Origin: Roseomonas sp.
GTDB lineage: Bacteria > Pseudomonadota > Alphaproteobacteria > Acetobacterales > Acetobacteraceae
Assembly (NCBI GenBank): GCA_028288745.1
Contig: JAQGHX010000099.1
Span: 1 to 34,249, forward strand
Length of the DNA stretch: 34,249 nucleotides
Reading direction: 5' to 3'
Under the pieces are notes generated by a model. The model was given only the letters and a program-made list of their open reading frames with translations. It was not told where the DNA came from and ran no database searches. The stretch's first letter is position 1. Every line of letters begins with the position of its first letter. Positions 23,375 to 32,228 of the stretch are shown piece by piece. The position numbers and the translations under genes are program-made.

Positions 23375-24631
23375 ATGCGCAAGATTTTGCTGGCGACCAC
23401 TGCGGTCGCCGCTGCTGCTCTGTTCGGTCCGGCTGAAGCCGCCGCTCAGGAAGCCCCGACGGTTCGCGTCGGCGGCTATTTCCGCTTCAACTATGCCTTC
23501 ACTGATCAGGACGGCAGCTCGCTGAACGGCAACAACACCGGCAAGAACGACTTCGCGTCGGATGCCGAAGTGCATGTGATCGTCAGCGGCAAGGCCGCCA
23601 ACGGCATCAGCTACGGCGCGACGATCGAAATCCAGGAAGACCAGAACCGCCAGTCGACGGCGACGACGGCGACCAAGACCAGCCTGGACATCGACGAGCA
23701 ATACGTGTGGGTCGCTTCCCCGACCTTCGGCCAGCTGCGCGTTGGTGACGAGGATGGCCCGGTGACCGGCGCGTTCCTGACCGGCATCGTCACCAACTTC
23801 GGCACCGGCGGCATCGACGGCGACGGCTACGACAACATCATTGGCGCCAACCAGCGCCCCAGCTACTACGCCGGTGGCGCGCTGGCCGACAGCTCCAAGG
23901 TCATCTACTCGTCGCCCGACTTCTTCGGCTTCGACTTCGGCGCCAGCTTCGCCTTCAACAACGGCGAAGGCGAAGACTCGGGCTGTGAGGCCGTGAGCTC
24001 GCTGTGCGACCGTCTCGGCTCCTCGCCCGGTGGCATCCTGCGCCAGCGTAACGAGCGCCAGGCCGCCATCCGCTACCGCGGTTCCTTCGGCGGCGTCGGT
24101 TTGCAGGCGATGGCCGGCTATATCGGCTCTGACGTCGTGAACAACAGCACCGTCACCGGTCCGCTGTCCGGCCAGATCTCCGGCAAGCAGATGTCCGCCT
24201 ACACGGTGGGCGCGCAGCTGGCCGCCTACGGCTTCCTGGTGGGCGGTAACTACATCTGGGGCGACTACAACGGCGGCATCGCCCCGATGGCCCGCCGCGG
24301 CAGCGGCGTCGGCGCCGGCACCATCGTCGACGATCGTGAGGCCAGCCAGATCACCGTGGGCGCGTCCTACACGATCCAGGCCCTGACCGTCGGCGCCAAC
24401 GCCTACTACGTCCGCAACGCGGGCAGCCAGACCGTCGGCGCCGAGCGCAAGGACCGCGCCTGGTCCGTCGGCGCCAACTACACGCTGGCCCCGGGCCTGC
24501 AGCTGGTGGCCGAGTACCTGAACATCCAGCGCAAGGAAAACGGCTTCGACTTCCTGGCTGGCAGCGCCGGCGCCGCCAACAACAAGGTCGGCACCGACGT
24601 CTTCCTGACGGGCGTGCGCATCGCTTTCTGA
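23375..24631 (+). CDS. Outer-membrane porin
   Basis: A 418-aa general porin-type beta-barrel. The signal peptide is clear (MRKILLATTAVAAAALFG, cleavage near Ala-Ala-Ala before QEAP). Mature strands alternate polar and aromatic residues (VRVGGYFRFNYAF, QYVWVASPTFGQLRVGDEDG), with the porin signature-like stretch GQLRVGDEDGPV and Gly/Asn-rich loops. The protein ends in Phe (TGVRIAF), the usual signal for the BAM insertase. It should form a diffusion pore for small hydrophilic solutes. Two cysteines in a loop (SGCEAVSSLCD, about residues 205-215) may form a disulfide. Perfect SD, a clean promoter region and a strong terminator indicate a single highly expressed gene. Its codon choice seems more restricted than that of its neighbours, as in abundant proteins. 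Confidence 0.93.
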   Translation: MRKILLATTAVAAAALFGPAEAAAQEAPTVRVGGYFRFNYAFTDQDGSSLNGNNTGKNDFASDAEVHVIVSGKAANGISYGATIEIQEDQNRQSTATTATKTSLDIDEQYVWVASPTFGQLRVGDEDGPVTGAFLTGIVTNFGTGGIDGDGYDNIIGANQRPSYYAGGALADSSKVIYSSPDFFGFDFGASFAFNNGEGEDSGCEAVSSLCDRLGSSPGGILRQRNERQAAIRYRGSFGGVGLQAMAGYIGSDVVNNSTVTGPLSGQISGKQMSAYTVGAQLAAYGFLVGGNYIWGDYNGGIAPMARRGSGVGAGTIVDDREASQITVGASYTIQALTVGANAYYVRNAGSQTVGAERKDRAWSVGANYTLAPGLQLVAEYLNIQRKENGFDFLAGSAGAANNKVGTDVFLTGVRIAF

Positions 24632-24654
24632 TCCTTCGGGACCGGATTGCGCGG

Positions 24655-24691
24655 AGGGGCGGCAGGGCAACCTGCCGCCCCTTCGTTTTTT
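24655..24691 (+). terminator. Strong intrinsic terminator of the porin gene
   Basis: AGGGGCGGCAGG (24655-24666) pairs perfectly with CCTGCCGCCCCT (24671-24682) around a GCAA tetraloop, followed by TCG and TTTTTT (24686-24691). This is a textbook terminator 24 bp after the porin stop. Confidence 0.97.
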
Positions 24692-24732
24692 CAGCTTGAT
24701 TGGCGTGGTGGGCCCCCTATCGTGCGGTCCCG

Positions 24733-25251
24733 ATGCGCAAGATCCTCGCCTTCGGGCTGCTCCTCCCTGTCCTCGCCGGCTGCGGCTACGGCCGCCCCGT
24801 GCAGAACGACGAATATTATGACGATAGCCGCCGTGCCCGCGTGTCGGGCCGCCTGGGCGGCAACGACGGCATCCTGATCGTCGGCACCGACCGCTCCCAG
24901 CCACAGGGTGGCGGGTCGCAGGAAGGGGGGCTGGGCGTCAACGCCTACCTCTGGCGCGCGACGCTGGACACCCTGTCCTTCCTGCCGCTCACCTCGGCCG
25001 ACCCCTTCGGCGGCGTCATCATCACCGACTGGTATTCGCCCCCCGCCGCCCCGAACGAGCGCTTCCGCGCCACCGCCTACATCCTCGGCCGCCAGTTGCG
25101 CTCCGACGGCGTGCGCGTGACGGTGTTCCGGCAGGAGCGGCAGGGCAGCAACTGGGTGGACACCGCCGTCGCCCCCACCACCGCCACGGACCTGGAGAAC
25201 CAGGTGCTCTCCCGCGCCCGCGAGCTGCGCAGCCAGTCCGCCGCCCGCTAA
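24733..25251 (+). CDS. DUF3576 lipoprotein
   Basis: A 172-aa predicted lipoprotein. The signal peptide ends in a lipobox (LLLPVLAGC, Cys16 or so) followed by Gly. The domain from about residue 58 ([20 protein letters not shown]) through [13 protein letters not shown] and [20 protein letters not shown] matches DUF3576, an alphaproteobacterial family commonly found beside leuS. It should be attached to the outer or inner membrane on the periplasmic side. The function is unknown; its place before leuS-lptE hints at a cell-envelope role. The ATG at 24733 is chosen because it gives a proper lipoprotein signal. The ribosome site is poor, and the start lies only 41 bp after the porin terminator, so its promoter must overlap that terminator or lie just after it. 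Confidence 0.9.
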   Translation: MRKILAFGLLLPVLAGCGYGRPVQNDEYYDDSRRARVSGRLGGNDGILIVGTDRSQPQGGGSQEGGLGVNAYLWRATLDTLSFLPLTSADPFGGVIITDWYSPPAAPNERFRATAYILGRQLRSDGVRVTVFRQERQGSNWVDTAVAPTTATDLENQVLSRARELRSQSAAR

Positions 25252-25258
25252 GGCGTCC

Positions 25259-25279
25259 GCCCTGCCCCTGGGGCAGGGC
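25259..25279 (+). terminator. Perfect hairpin between the DUF3576 and leuS genes
   Basis: GCCCTGCC (25259-25266) and GGCAGGGC (25272-25279) form an 8-bp perfect stem with a CCTGG loop, 7 bp after the DUF3576 stop. No T-run follows. It is stable enough to be a terminator or mRNA end protector. Confidence 0.5.
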
Positions 25280-25406
25280 ATCGCGCGGGCAGGGGGGCAA
25301 CAATCCGGTGGTGTGGGCAGGGCTGCGGCCAGCGGCCCTTCCCATTGTCTCGCCGAGATCCTATGCCTTCCCGCACCACGCCAGAACAGATCGATCGCCC
25401 GCCTCC

Positions 25407-28022
25407 ATGAACGACGCCGTCCAGCCGAACCACCCCGAGAGCCCCCGCGCCGAACCGGTCCGCTACGACTTCGCCGGGGCCGAGCCACGCTGGCAGGCGG
25501 CATGGACCGGCCGTGGCTGCTTCGACGCCCCGGACGTGCCGGATGGCAGCAAGCCGAAATACTATGTGCTGGAAATGTTCCCGTATCCCAGCGGCAAGAT
25601 CCATATGGGGCACGTGCGCAACTACACGCTGGGCGACGTGGTCGCGCGCTACAAGCGCGCCCGCGGCCACCAGGTGATGCACCCGATGGGCTGGGACGCC
25701 TTCGGCCTGCCCGCCGAGAACGCGGCGCGCGAGCGTGGCGTGCATCCCGCCGCCTGGACCTACCAGAACATTGCCACCATGCGCGCCGAGCTGCAGCGCA
25801 TGGGCCTGTCGATCGAGTGGGCGCGCGAATTCGCCACCTGCGACCCGTCTTATTACGGCCAGCAGCAGAAAATCTTTCTTGAATTCATGAAGGCCGGACT
25901 GGCCGAGCGGAAGGAAAGCTGGGTCAACTGGGACCCGGTGGACAATACCGTGCTGGCCAACGAGCAGGTGATCGACGGCCGCGGCTGGCGCTCCGGCGCG
26001 CTGGTGGAGAAAAAGAAGCTCTCCCAGTGGTTCCTGAGCATCACGAAATTCGCGCCGGAGCTGCTCTCGGCGCTTGACGGGCTGGACCGCTGGCCCGAGC
26101 GCGTGCGGCTGATGCAGGCCAACTGGATCGGCCGCAGCGAAGGCGCGCGCGTGCGCTTCGCCCTCGCCACCCCCGCCGCCGGGATGGACGAGGTGGAAGT
26201 CTTCACCACCCGCCCCGACACGCTGTTCGGCATGTCCTTCCTGGCCGTCGCCGCCGAGCACCCGCTGGCCGCCGCCGCCGCCGCGGCCAACCCCGCGATC
26301 GCCGCCTTCATCACCGAGGTCCGCAGCCTGGGCACGTCGGAAGCCACGATCGAGCAAGCGGAGAAGCGCGGCATCGATACCGGGCTGCGCGTCGCGCACC
26401 CGTTCATCGAGGGCGTGACCTTCCCGGTCTGGATCGCCAATTTCGTGCTGATGGAATACGGCACGGGCGCGATCTTCGGCTGCCCCAGCGGCGACCAGCG
26501 TGACCTGGATTTCGCCCGCAAATACGGCCTGCCCGTGCCCCCGGTCATCCTGCCGCCGGGCGGGGACCCCGCCACCTTCGCCATCGGCGATACGGCCTAT
26601 ACCGATGACGGGCAGCTCTATAACTCAGGCTTCCTGGACGGGCTGGACATGGCCGCCGGCAAGCGCGCCGCCATCGCCGCGCTGGAGGCCAAAGGCGCCG
26701 GCAACGGCGTGGTGAACTGGCGCCTGCGCGACTGGGGCGTCTCGCGCCAGCGCTACTGGGGCTGCCCCATCCCGGTCATCCATTGCGAGGCCTGCGGGAC
26801 CCAGCCGGTGCCCGCCGGGCAACTGCCCGTCATCCTGCCCGACGACGTGGACTTCAAGAAGCCCGGCAACCCGCTGGACAACCACCCGACCTGGAAGCAC
26901 GTCGCTTGCCCGCAATGCGGGTCGGCCGCGCGGCGCGAGACCGACACGTTCGACACCTTCGTCGATTCGTCCTGGTATTTCGCCCGCGTCACCGCGCCGC
27001 GCGCGGAAACGCCGCTGGTGGCCGAGGCCGCTAATGGATGGCTGCCGGTCGACCAGTATATCGGCGGCATCGAGCACGCGATCCTGCACCTGCTCTACTC
27101 ACGCTTCTTCACCCGCGCGCTGAACGGGCTGGGCAAGCTGGGCACGGCCGAGCCTTTCGCCGGCCTGTTCACCCAGGGCATGGTCCAGCATGCCTCCTTC
27201 CGCGCCCCCGACGGCCGCTGGCTGGCCCCCGACGAAGTGGAGCCCACCGCCGAGGGCGGCGCCACGGAGCGCGCCACGGGCCTCGCCGTGACCGTCTCGC
27301 GCAACGACAAGATGTCGAAGTCGAAGCGCAACACCATCGACCCCGGCGCCATCATCGACCGCTACGGCGCCGATACCGCCCGCTGGTTCATCCTGGCCGA
27401 CAACCCGCCGGAGCGGGACATGGAATGGACCGAAAGCGGCGTCTCCGGTGCCTCGCGCTTCACGCAGCGCCTGTTCCGGCTGGTCTCCGCCAGCGTCGGT
27501 GGCCTGCCCTTGCCGGGCACGGCGCCGGCCGAGGGCGCCGGGCGCGACCTGCGCCGCGTCACCCACCGCACTATCGCCGCGGTGACGGAGGCGCTGGAGA
27601 CCTTTTCCTTCAACGTCGCCGTCGCCCGCATCCATGAATTCGCCAATGCGATCGAGGCCGCCGGCGCCCAGGACGCTGCCGCGCGGCGGGAGGCGCTGGA
27701 GGCCATCGCCCGGCTGATCAGCCCGATGATGCCGCATCTGGCCGAGGAATTGTGGTCGCTGCTGCGGCCGGACGAGAAGATGCTGGTGGCGCAGTTGGCC
27801 TGGCTGGATTCCAATGCCTCGCTCGCCGCCGCCGACAGCGTTACGCTGGCGGTGCAGGTGCTTGGCAAGCTGCGCACCACGCTCGCCATTCCCATCGGCA
27901 CCGATGAGGCCACGGTCTTCGCCCTGGCCGAAGCGGACGAGAACGTACAGCGCGCCATTGCCGGCCGCCCGATCAGGAAGCGCATTCATGTCCCGGGACG
28001 CATCGTCAACTTCGTTGTCTGA
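25407..28022 (+). CDS. leuS: Leucyl-tRNA synthetase
   Basis: An 871-aa class I aminoacyl-tRNA synthetase that charges tRNA-Leu. The HIGH motif is His66-Met-Gly-His69 within [15 protein letters not shown]. The CP1 editing domain shows TRPDTLFG and [17 protein letters not shown], the latter ending in the conserved Asp needed to clear mischarged amino acids. KMSKS is at 635-639 ([14 protein letters not shown]). The anticodon-binding domain and the small C-terminal domain ([11 protein letters not shown]...[14 protein letters not shown] region) are complete. The frame is open upstream, but [14 protein letters not shown] at 25407 suits the family; the ribosome site is weak. lptE begins inside its last 35 bases. 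Confidence 0.98.
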   Translation: MNDAVQPNHPESPRAEPVRYDFAGAEPRWQAAWTGRGCFDAPDVPDGSKPKYYVLEMFPYPSGKIHMGHVRNYTLGDVVARYKRARGHQVMHPMGWDAFGLPAENAARERGVHPAAWTYQNIATMRAELQRMGLSIEWAREFATCDPSYYGQQQKIFLEFMKAGLAERKESWVNWDPVDNTVLANEQVIDGRGWRSGALVEKKKLSQWFLSITKFAPELLSALDGLDRWPERVRLMQANWIGRSEGARVRFALATPAAGMDEVEVFTTRPDTLFGMSFLAVAAEHPLAAAAAAANPAIAAFITEVRSLGTSEATIEQAEKRGIDTGLRVAHPFIEGVTFPVWIANFVLMEYGTGAIFGCPSGDQRDLDFARKYGLPVPPVILPPGGDPATFAIGDTAYTDDGQLYNSGFLDGLDMAAGKRAAIAALEAKGAGNGVVNWRLRDWGVSRQRYWGCPIPVIHCEACGTQPVPAGQLPVILPDDVDFKKPGNPLDNHPTWKHVACPQCGSAARRETDTFDTFVDSSWYFARVTAPRAETPLVAEAANGWLPVDQYIGGIEHAILHLLYSRFFTRALNGLGKLGTAEPFAGLFTQGMVQHASFRAPDGRWLAPDEVEPTAEGGATERATGLAVTVSRNDKMSKSKRNTIDPGAIIDRYGADTARWFILADNPPERDMEWTESGVSGASRFTQRLFRLVSASVGGLPLPGTAPAEGAGRDLRRVTHRTIAAVTEALETFSFNVAVARIHEFANAIEAAGAQDAAARREALEAIARLISPMMPHLAEELWSLLRPDEKMLVAQLAWLDSNASLAAADSVTLAVQVLGKLRTTLAIPIGTDEATVFALAEADENVQRAIAGRPIRKRIHVPGRIVNFVV

Positions 28023-28587
28023 AACCAATCTGGCCCAGGCCCCGCTGGCCACGCCGGCGCTGCCGCGGCGGGGCCTGCTCGGGCTCGGCACGCTGGGGCT
28101 GCTGGGGCTGGGTGGCTGCGGCTTCCGCCCCCTCTACGGGTCCTCCGGGGCCGCCAATGCCGTCTCCGGCCCGGTGGCGGCCGAGCTGGCGGCGGTGGAA
28201 GTGGCGCGGATCCCGGAGCGCAACGGCCAGTTGCTGCGCCGCGCGCTGCAGGAGCGGCTCTGGACAAGCGGGCAATCCTCGCCCCGCTACACCCTGACCG
28301 CCTTCCCGCTGTTCGACGTGGAACTGGAAGGCATCCGCACCACCGGCCTGCCGACCCGCGTCCGCTATACAGGCACCGCGAACTGGTGGCTGGCGACCAA
28401 GGAAGTGCCGCCCAAGCCTGTCGCCAGCGGCGCCGAGCGCAGCCTGGATGCCTATAACATCCCGGACAACCAGTTCTTCGCCGGTGATGCGGCCCGCGAC
28501 GCGGCGCTGCGGCGGCTGCTGGGCCAGATGGCCGACGACATCGTTACCCGCCTGGCCGTGCGCTTCCAGGAGCGGGAAACGGGCTGA
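27988..28587 (+). CDS. lptE: LPS-assembly lipoprotein LptE
   Basis: A 199-aa outer-membrane lipoprotein that plugs the LptD barrel and helps place lipopolysaccharide on the cell surface. A twin-region signal ([22 protein letters not shown]) ends in the lipobox Leu-Gly-Gly-Cys, followed by the typical FRPLYG motif. The rest has the alternating strands and the basic helix ([14 protein letters not shown]) of the family. AGGAAG at 27975-27980 supports the ATG at 27988, which lies inside the leuS end (35-bp overlap in another frame). A downstream start would also keep the signal. It is co-transcribed with leuS and holA, the usual alphaproteobacterial order. Confidence 0.92.
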   Translation: MSRDASSTSLSETNLAQAPLATPALPRRGLLGLGTLGLLGLGGCGFRPLYGSSGAANAVSGPVAAELAAVEVARIPERNGQLLRRALQERLWTSGQSSPRYTLTAFPLFDVELEGIRTTGLPTRVRYTGTANWWLATKEVPPKPVASGAERSLDAYNIPDNQFFAGDAARDAALRRLLGQMADDIVTRLAVRFQERETG

Positions 28588-28589
28588 GC

Positions 28590-29627
28590 GTGGCGAAGCT
28601 CGATGCCCGCCGCCTGCCCGGCTTCCTGAAGGACCCCGGCGCCACCCGCGTGGTGCTGCTGCATGGCGAGGATGCCGGGCTGGTGCGCGAGCGCGCGGAT
28701 GCCCTGCAGCAGGCCGTGACCGGCGGCGACGACCCTTTCCGCTACGCCGAGTTGCCGCGCGAGGCCGCTGGCAAGCCCGGCGCCCTCTCCGCCGAGATGT
28801 CGGCCCTGGCCATGACCGGGGGCCGCCGCATGGTGCGGGTGCGCGATGCCACCGATGCCGTGGCCGGCGGCGTGAAGGAGGCGCTGAACGCCCCCGGTGA
28901 CACCCTGCTGGTGCTGGAGGCCGGCGAGATGCCCGCCCGCGCCAAGCTGCGCGCCCTGCTGGAGCCGCACCCCCAGGCCGCTGTTATCGCCTGCTACCGC
29001 GAGCGTGGGGCGGAACTGGCCGGCACCATCGCCACCCTGCTGCGCGAACAGGGCGTCACGGCCGGGCCGGCGGCGCTGGAATGGCTCGCCGGGCGGCTGG
29101 GCGAGGACCGCATGATGCTGCGCCGGGAGGTGGAGAAACTCGCCCTCTATGCCGGCGAGGGCGGACGGCTGGGAGAGGAGGACGTGCTCGCCTGCATCGG
29201 CGACGGCTCGACCCTGGACCTGGACGAAGCGCTGATCGCCGCCACGGCCGGCGAGATCGGGGTGGCCGACCGGGCGTTGGATGCCGCCCTGGCGGAGGGC
29301 GCCCACCCGGTGATGATCGTCCGTGCCGCCCTGCGGCATGTGCAGCGGCTGCATCTGGCGGCCCTGGCGGTCGCTGGCGGCACATCCCCTGGCCAGGCGC
29401 TGGACGGGTTGCGGCCGCCGGTGTTCTTCCGCAACAAGCCCGGCTTCGAACGGGCCTTGCGCTGCTGGTCGCCCGCCGCGCTGGCCGCCGCGGGCGATGC
29501 GCTGCTGGAGGCCGAGAAGCGCACCAAATCCAGCTCAGCGGCACGGCCGATCCCGGATCAGGTCATCGCCCGGGAAGCCATCCTGGCACTGGGGCGGCAG
29601 GCGCTGGCGGCGCGCCGGCGGAACTGA
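28590..29627 (+). CDS. holA: DNA polymerase III subunit delta
   Basis: A 345-aa clamp-loader subunit that opens the beta sliding clamp. The N-terminal AAA+-like domain holds LLHGEDAGLVRERADAL (family start) and the central LLVLEAGE. The lid segment EDRMMLRREVEKLALYAG (about 172-190) is the most typical HolA block, followed by a helical collar domain (about 215-345). It starts with GTG at 28590, 2 bp after the lptE stop. The length is normal. It is the last gene of the leuS-lptE-holA unit and converges on parB. Confidence 0.94.
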   Translation: MAKLDARRLPGFLKDPGATRVVLLHGEDAGLVRERADALQQAVTGGDDPFRYAELPREAAGKPGALSAEMSALAMTGGRRMVRVRDATDAVAGGVKEALNAPGDTLLVLEAGEMPARAKLRALLEPHPQAAVIACYRERGAELAGTIATLLREQGVTAGPAALEWLAGRLGEDRMMLRREVEKLALYAGEGGRLGEEDVLACIGDGSTLDLDEALIAATAGEIGVADRALDAALAEGAHPVMIVRAALRHVQRLHLAALAVAGGTSPGQALDGLRPPVFFRNKPGFERALRCWSPAALAAAGDALLEAEKRTKSSSAARPIPDQVIAREAILALGRQALAARRRN

Positions 29628-29943
29628 CCGGGGCAGGACGGGTGCCGGCGCGGGAGCGGGGGACTGGTCCCTGGTCCCGCTTTCCCTGCCCGCCCACTCT
29701 GGCCGGCAGCACTCCTGGCAGGCCATATTTTAATCAATTCCAGGCATCCTGCGGCCGGGCGATTCTGGCTCCGGGACGGACGGGAATTCTATTTAAATTC
29801 AGTGTGTTGGGCATATTGCGGTGGCGGTGGACGGCCAAATTGCGGAAAAAGCGCCCGCAAGTTCCGCCAGGGGCAAGGCGCGCGCCAACGCGGGCTCTCC
29901 TCCGTTCCAGACAAGCTGCGGTGCCCTCTGGCACCGCCCGCCA
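29628..29943. other. Convergent intergenic region with an AT-rich island
   Basis: No gene is seen in these 316 bp between holA and parB. AGCGGG (29655-29660) and CCCGCT (29676-29681), followed by TTTCCC, may end holA. GCGCCCGC (29851-29858) and GCGCGCGC (29878-29885), with AAAAA at 29846-29850, read as a one-mismatch hairpin with a T-run on the minus strand and may end parB. Between them (about 29724-29850) GC content drops sharply, with the palindrome ATTTAAAT (29791-29798) inside the repeat GAATT/AATTC (29784-29800). No DnaA box of the TTATCCACA type was found. Confidence 0.45.
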
Positions 29944-30789
29944 TCAGCCTGGGGTCAGGAGCCGGATCAACCCGTCGAGTTGGTCCAGGTCCTTGTACCC
30001 GATGCTGATCTGCCCGCTGCGCCCGCCATGGCGGATAGCCACCTTCAGCCCCAGCTTGGCAGTCAACTCACGCTCCAGGGCGCGAGTGTCCGGGTCTTCC
30101 GCGCGGCCGGCGGGGCGGGGGCGCTCGGCGGCCGCGGCCAGGGCTTCGGTCTGGCGCACGTTCAGACCGCGCGTCACCACCATCTCGGCCAGCTTCGCCG
30201 GCTCGGGGGCGGTCAGCAGGGCGCGGGCATGGCCGGCGGAGAGGCTGCCGCGCCCCAGCATGTCCCGCACCTTCTGCGGCAGGCCTAGCAGGCGCAGGGT
30301 ATTGGCCACGTGGCTGCGGCTCTTGCCCACGGCGCGGCCCAGATGCTCCTGCGTCAGGCCGAATTCATCGGTCAGCCGGCGGTAGCCCTGGGCTTCCTCC
30401 AGCGCGTTCAGGTCCTCGCGCTGCAGGTTCTCCACCAGCGACGCCGCCATGGCCGCGCGGTCATCCATCTCATGGATGACGACCGGCACCTCGTGCCGCT
30501 GCGCCAGTTGCGCCGCACGCCAGCGGCGTTCGCCACCGATGATCTGGTAGTGGCCCGGGGCGCCGGGCTTGGGCCGCACCAGGATGGGTTGCAGCACGCC
30601 ATGCTCACGGATGGAGGCCGCGAGTTCCGCCAGGCCTGACTGGTCGATCGGCCCGCGAGGCTGGAAGGGGCCGGGCTCCAGCGCCTCGACCGGCAGGGCG
30701 CGGGGGGTGGCATTGGCTGCCTGGGCGGGCTGGTCGCCCAGCAGGGCGGACAGCCCCATGCCGAGGCGGGAGGGTTTGCGTGCGCTCAT
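29944..30789 (-). CDS. parB: Chromosome-partitioning protein ParB
   Basis: A 281-aa CTP-dependent clamp that loads at parS and spreads to mark the origin region for segregation. Residues 7-17 (SRLGMGLSALL) match the ParA-stimulating N-terminus. The ParB/Srx CTPase domain carries GERRWRA (86-92) and ENLQREDLNALEEA (120-133). The helix-turn-helix that binds parS is at about 145-167 (LTQEHLGRAVGKSRSHV). The C-terminal dimer domain ends in DLDQLDGLIRLL. The length is normal. The ATG overlaps the parA stop by 4 bp. Two parS sites lie 1.4 kb upstream in rsmG. Confidence 0.97.
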   Translation of the reverse strand: MSARKPSRLGMGLSALLGDQPAQAANATPRALPVEALEPGPFQPRGPIDQSGLAELAASIREHGVLQPILVRPKPGAPGHYQIIGGERRWRAAQLAQRHEVPVVIHEMDDRAAMAASLVENLQREDLNALEEAQGYRRLTDEFGLTQEHLGRAVGKSRSHVANTLRLLGLPQKVRDMLGRGSLSAGHARALLTAPEPAKLAEMVVTRGLNVRQTEALAAAAERPRPAGRAEDPDTRALERELTAKLGLKVAIRHGGRSGQISIGYKDLDQLDGLIRLLTPG

Positions 30790-31613
30790 GCCTGCTTCGC
30801 TCCGGCGGGTTTGGTGGTCCGGGCCCGCTCGCGGCGCAGCAATTCGGCCGCCAGTTGGATATAGGCCTGGGCGCCGGTCGAGCGCACGTCGTAGAGCAGC
30901 ACCGGCAGGCCATGCGACGGCGCTTCGCTGACGCGGATATTGCGCGGGATAACCGTGGTGAAGACCTTCTCCTTGAAGAAGGCCCGCACATCGGCCGCCA
31001 CCAGTTCGGAGAGGTTGTTGCGGCGGTCGAACATGGTCAGCACGATGCCGTCCAGGGTGAGGGACGGGTTCAGCACGCGCTTCACCCGCTCGATCGTGCG
31101 GGTGATCTGCGAGACGCCTTCGAGCGCGAAAAACTCCGTCTGCAGCGGGATCATCACCGCTTCCACCGCCACCAGCGCATTCAGCGTCAGCAGGCCGAGG
31201 GAAGGGGGGCAGTCGATCAGGATGAAGTCGAAGCCCGCCAGGGTTTCGGCCGCATTGTCCAGCGCGCGCTTCAGGCGGTGCTCGCGGTTCTCCATCCCCA
31301 CCAGCTCGATCTCGGCGCCCGCGAGGTCGTTATCGGCGGCCAGAAGGAACAGGTTGGGCACCTTGGTCGGCAGCATCAATTCGGCCAGCGGGCGCTCGCC
31401 TACCAGCAGGGCATAGCTGCCCGCGCCACGCCCGGTACGTGGCAGGCCCAGGCCCGTGGAGGCATTGCCCTGCGGGTCGAGATCGATGACCAGCACGCGC
31501 TTCTTGGTGGCCAGCGCGGTGGCCAGGTTGATGGCGGTGGTCGTTTTGCCCACGCCGCCCTTCTGGTTGGCGAGCGCGATACGGCGTGGTTGCTTGGCGT
31601 CAGGCCCCGGCAC
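30786..31613 (-). CDS. parA: Chromosome-partitioning ATPase ParA
   Basis: A 275-aa deviant-Walker ATPase that moves ParB-parS complexes to the cell pole. The Walker A' loop KGGVGKTT is at residues 18-25, with the signature lysines. Walker A'-linked DLDPQGNAST follows at about 44-53, and Walker B is IDCPPSLGLLTLNAL. The open frame runs upstream to 31811 with no family similarity. The GTG at 31613 is preferred because it places IALANQKGGVGKTT at the normal distance and has AGGATC 5 bp upstream. This start overlaps the rsmG end by 14 bp. parB follows with a 4-bp overlap. Confidence 0.95.
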   Translation of the reverse strand: MPGPDAKQPRRIALANQKGGVGKTTTAINLATALATKKRVLVIDLDPQGNASTGLGLPRTGRGAGSYALLVGERPLAELMLPTKVPNLFLLAADNDLAGAEIELVGMENREHRLKRALDNAAETLAGFDFILIDCPPSLGLLTLNALVAVEAVMIPLQTEFFALEGVSQITRTIERVKRVLNPSLTLDGIVLTMFDRRNNLSELVAADVRAFFKEKVFTTVIPRNIRVSEAPSHGLPVLLYDVRSTGAQAYIQLAAELLRRERARTTKPAGAKQA

Positions 31614-32220
31614 GGTTGATCCTGGACAATCGAAAGATGGAAGCGTCGGGTTCGGTGCTGCTCTTGAACCGCTCGGCCGACATTGTCCAGCCCGGGAGCG
31701 TGGCCTCCCATTCCTCCAATGCGGCGCGGCCCTTGGGAAAGATGGCGACACCCTCGGGCGCCAGCAGGCGTTCGGCCCAGGGCAGCATCTTTTCCAGCGG
31801 CGCCAGGGCACGCGCGGTCAATACGGCCAGCGGCGGGAGGGCGACATCCTCCACCCGGGCGGCATGGACGGCGACATGCGCCAAGCCCAGTTCGCCCACC
31901 ACCGTCTGCAGGAAAGCGGCCTTGCGGCGGTCGGATTCCACAAGATGCACGGGGCGCGTAAAGGCCATGGCCAGCAGCAGCCCGGGGAAGCCGCCGCCCG
32001 TGCCGATATCGCCCAGCGGCCCATCGCCCGGCGGGACCAGCGGCAGCAATTGCAGCGAATCCGCGATATGCCGCTCCCGCAGACCGGCTTCGGTTGTTTG
32101 GCCGATCAGGTTGATGCGCGCGTTCCATCGCAGCAGCAGCGGCACGAAGGCCTCGATCCGCGCCGTTGTTTCACGTGAAACAACGGCGGGCGGCAGCGGC
32201 AGGGCAGGGGTGTGTTTCAC
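31600..32220 (-). CDS. rsmG: 16S rRNA (guanine-527-N7) methyltransferase RsmG
   Basis: A 206-aa SAM-dependent methyltransferase that modifies G527 of 16S rRNA. The SAM loop [11 protein letters not shown] lies at about 71-81, followed by [14 protein letters not shown] and the family block [13 protein letters not shown]. The length is normal. It starts with GTG at 32220, and the first bases of this codon overlap the mnmG stop (GTGA). The first 19 codons contain one parS site entirely (residues 13-18, VVSRET) and half of another. The run VSRETT is common in RsmG proteins of species with parS at this place. The 3' end overlaps parA by 14 bp. Confidence 0.95.
   Translation of the reverse strand: MKHTPALPLPPAVVSRETTARIEAFVPLLLRWNARINLIGQTTEAGLRERHIADSLQLLPLVPPGDGPLGDIGTGGGFPGLLLAMAFTRPVHLVESDRRKAAFLQTVVGELGLAHVAVHAARVEDVALPPLAVLTARALAPLEKMLPWAERLLAPEGVAIFPKGRAALEEWEATLPGWTMSAERFKSSTEPDASIFRLSRINRAGA
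32161..32188. promoter_or_regulatory. parS: parS centromere site 1 in a 28-bp palindrome
   Basis: TGTTTCACGTGAAACA at 32167-32182 is identical to the general bacterial parS consensus. The flanks extend it to a perfect 28-bp palindrome (32161-32188, centre between 32174 and 32175; outer arms CGCCGT and ACGGCG). It lies in the rsmG coding sequence. ParB from the same operon is the expected ligand. Confidence 0.97.
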
Positions 32221-32228
32221 GTGAAACG
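32213..32228. promoter_or_regulatory. parS: parS centromere site 2 over the mnmG/rsmG junction
   Basis: TGTTTCACGTGAAACG has one change from consensus at the last base; the 14-bp core GTTTCACGTGAAAC (32214-32227) is perfect. The central CACGTG holds both the mnmG TGA stop and the rsmG GTG start on the minus strand. The centre is 46 bp from that of site 1. Confidence 0.95.

Noticed and set aside
23102-24904. A 600-codon open frame on - across the porin gene
   Set aside because: It crosses the porin promoter region and the porin terminator and has no motif; the porin on + has a signal peptide, SD and terminator.
29628-29943. Replication origin in the AT-rich gap
   Set aside because: No DnaA boxes of the TTATCCACA type were found, and oriC in alphaproteobacteria usually lies by other genes; kept only as an unexplained AT-rich island.
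31614-31811. A longer ParA with 66 extra N-terminal residues
   Set aside because: The extension is the wrong frame of rsmG and has no ParA similarity; the GTG at 31613 has a ribosome site and gives the normal N-terminus.
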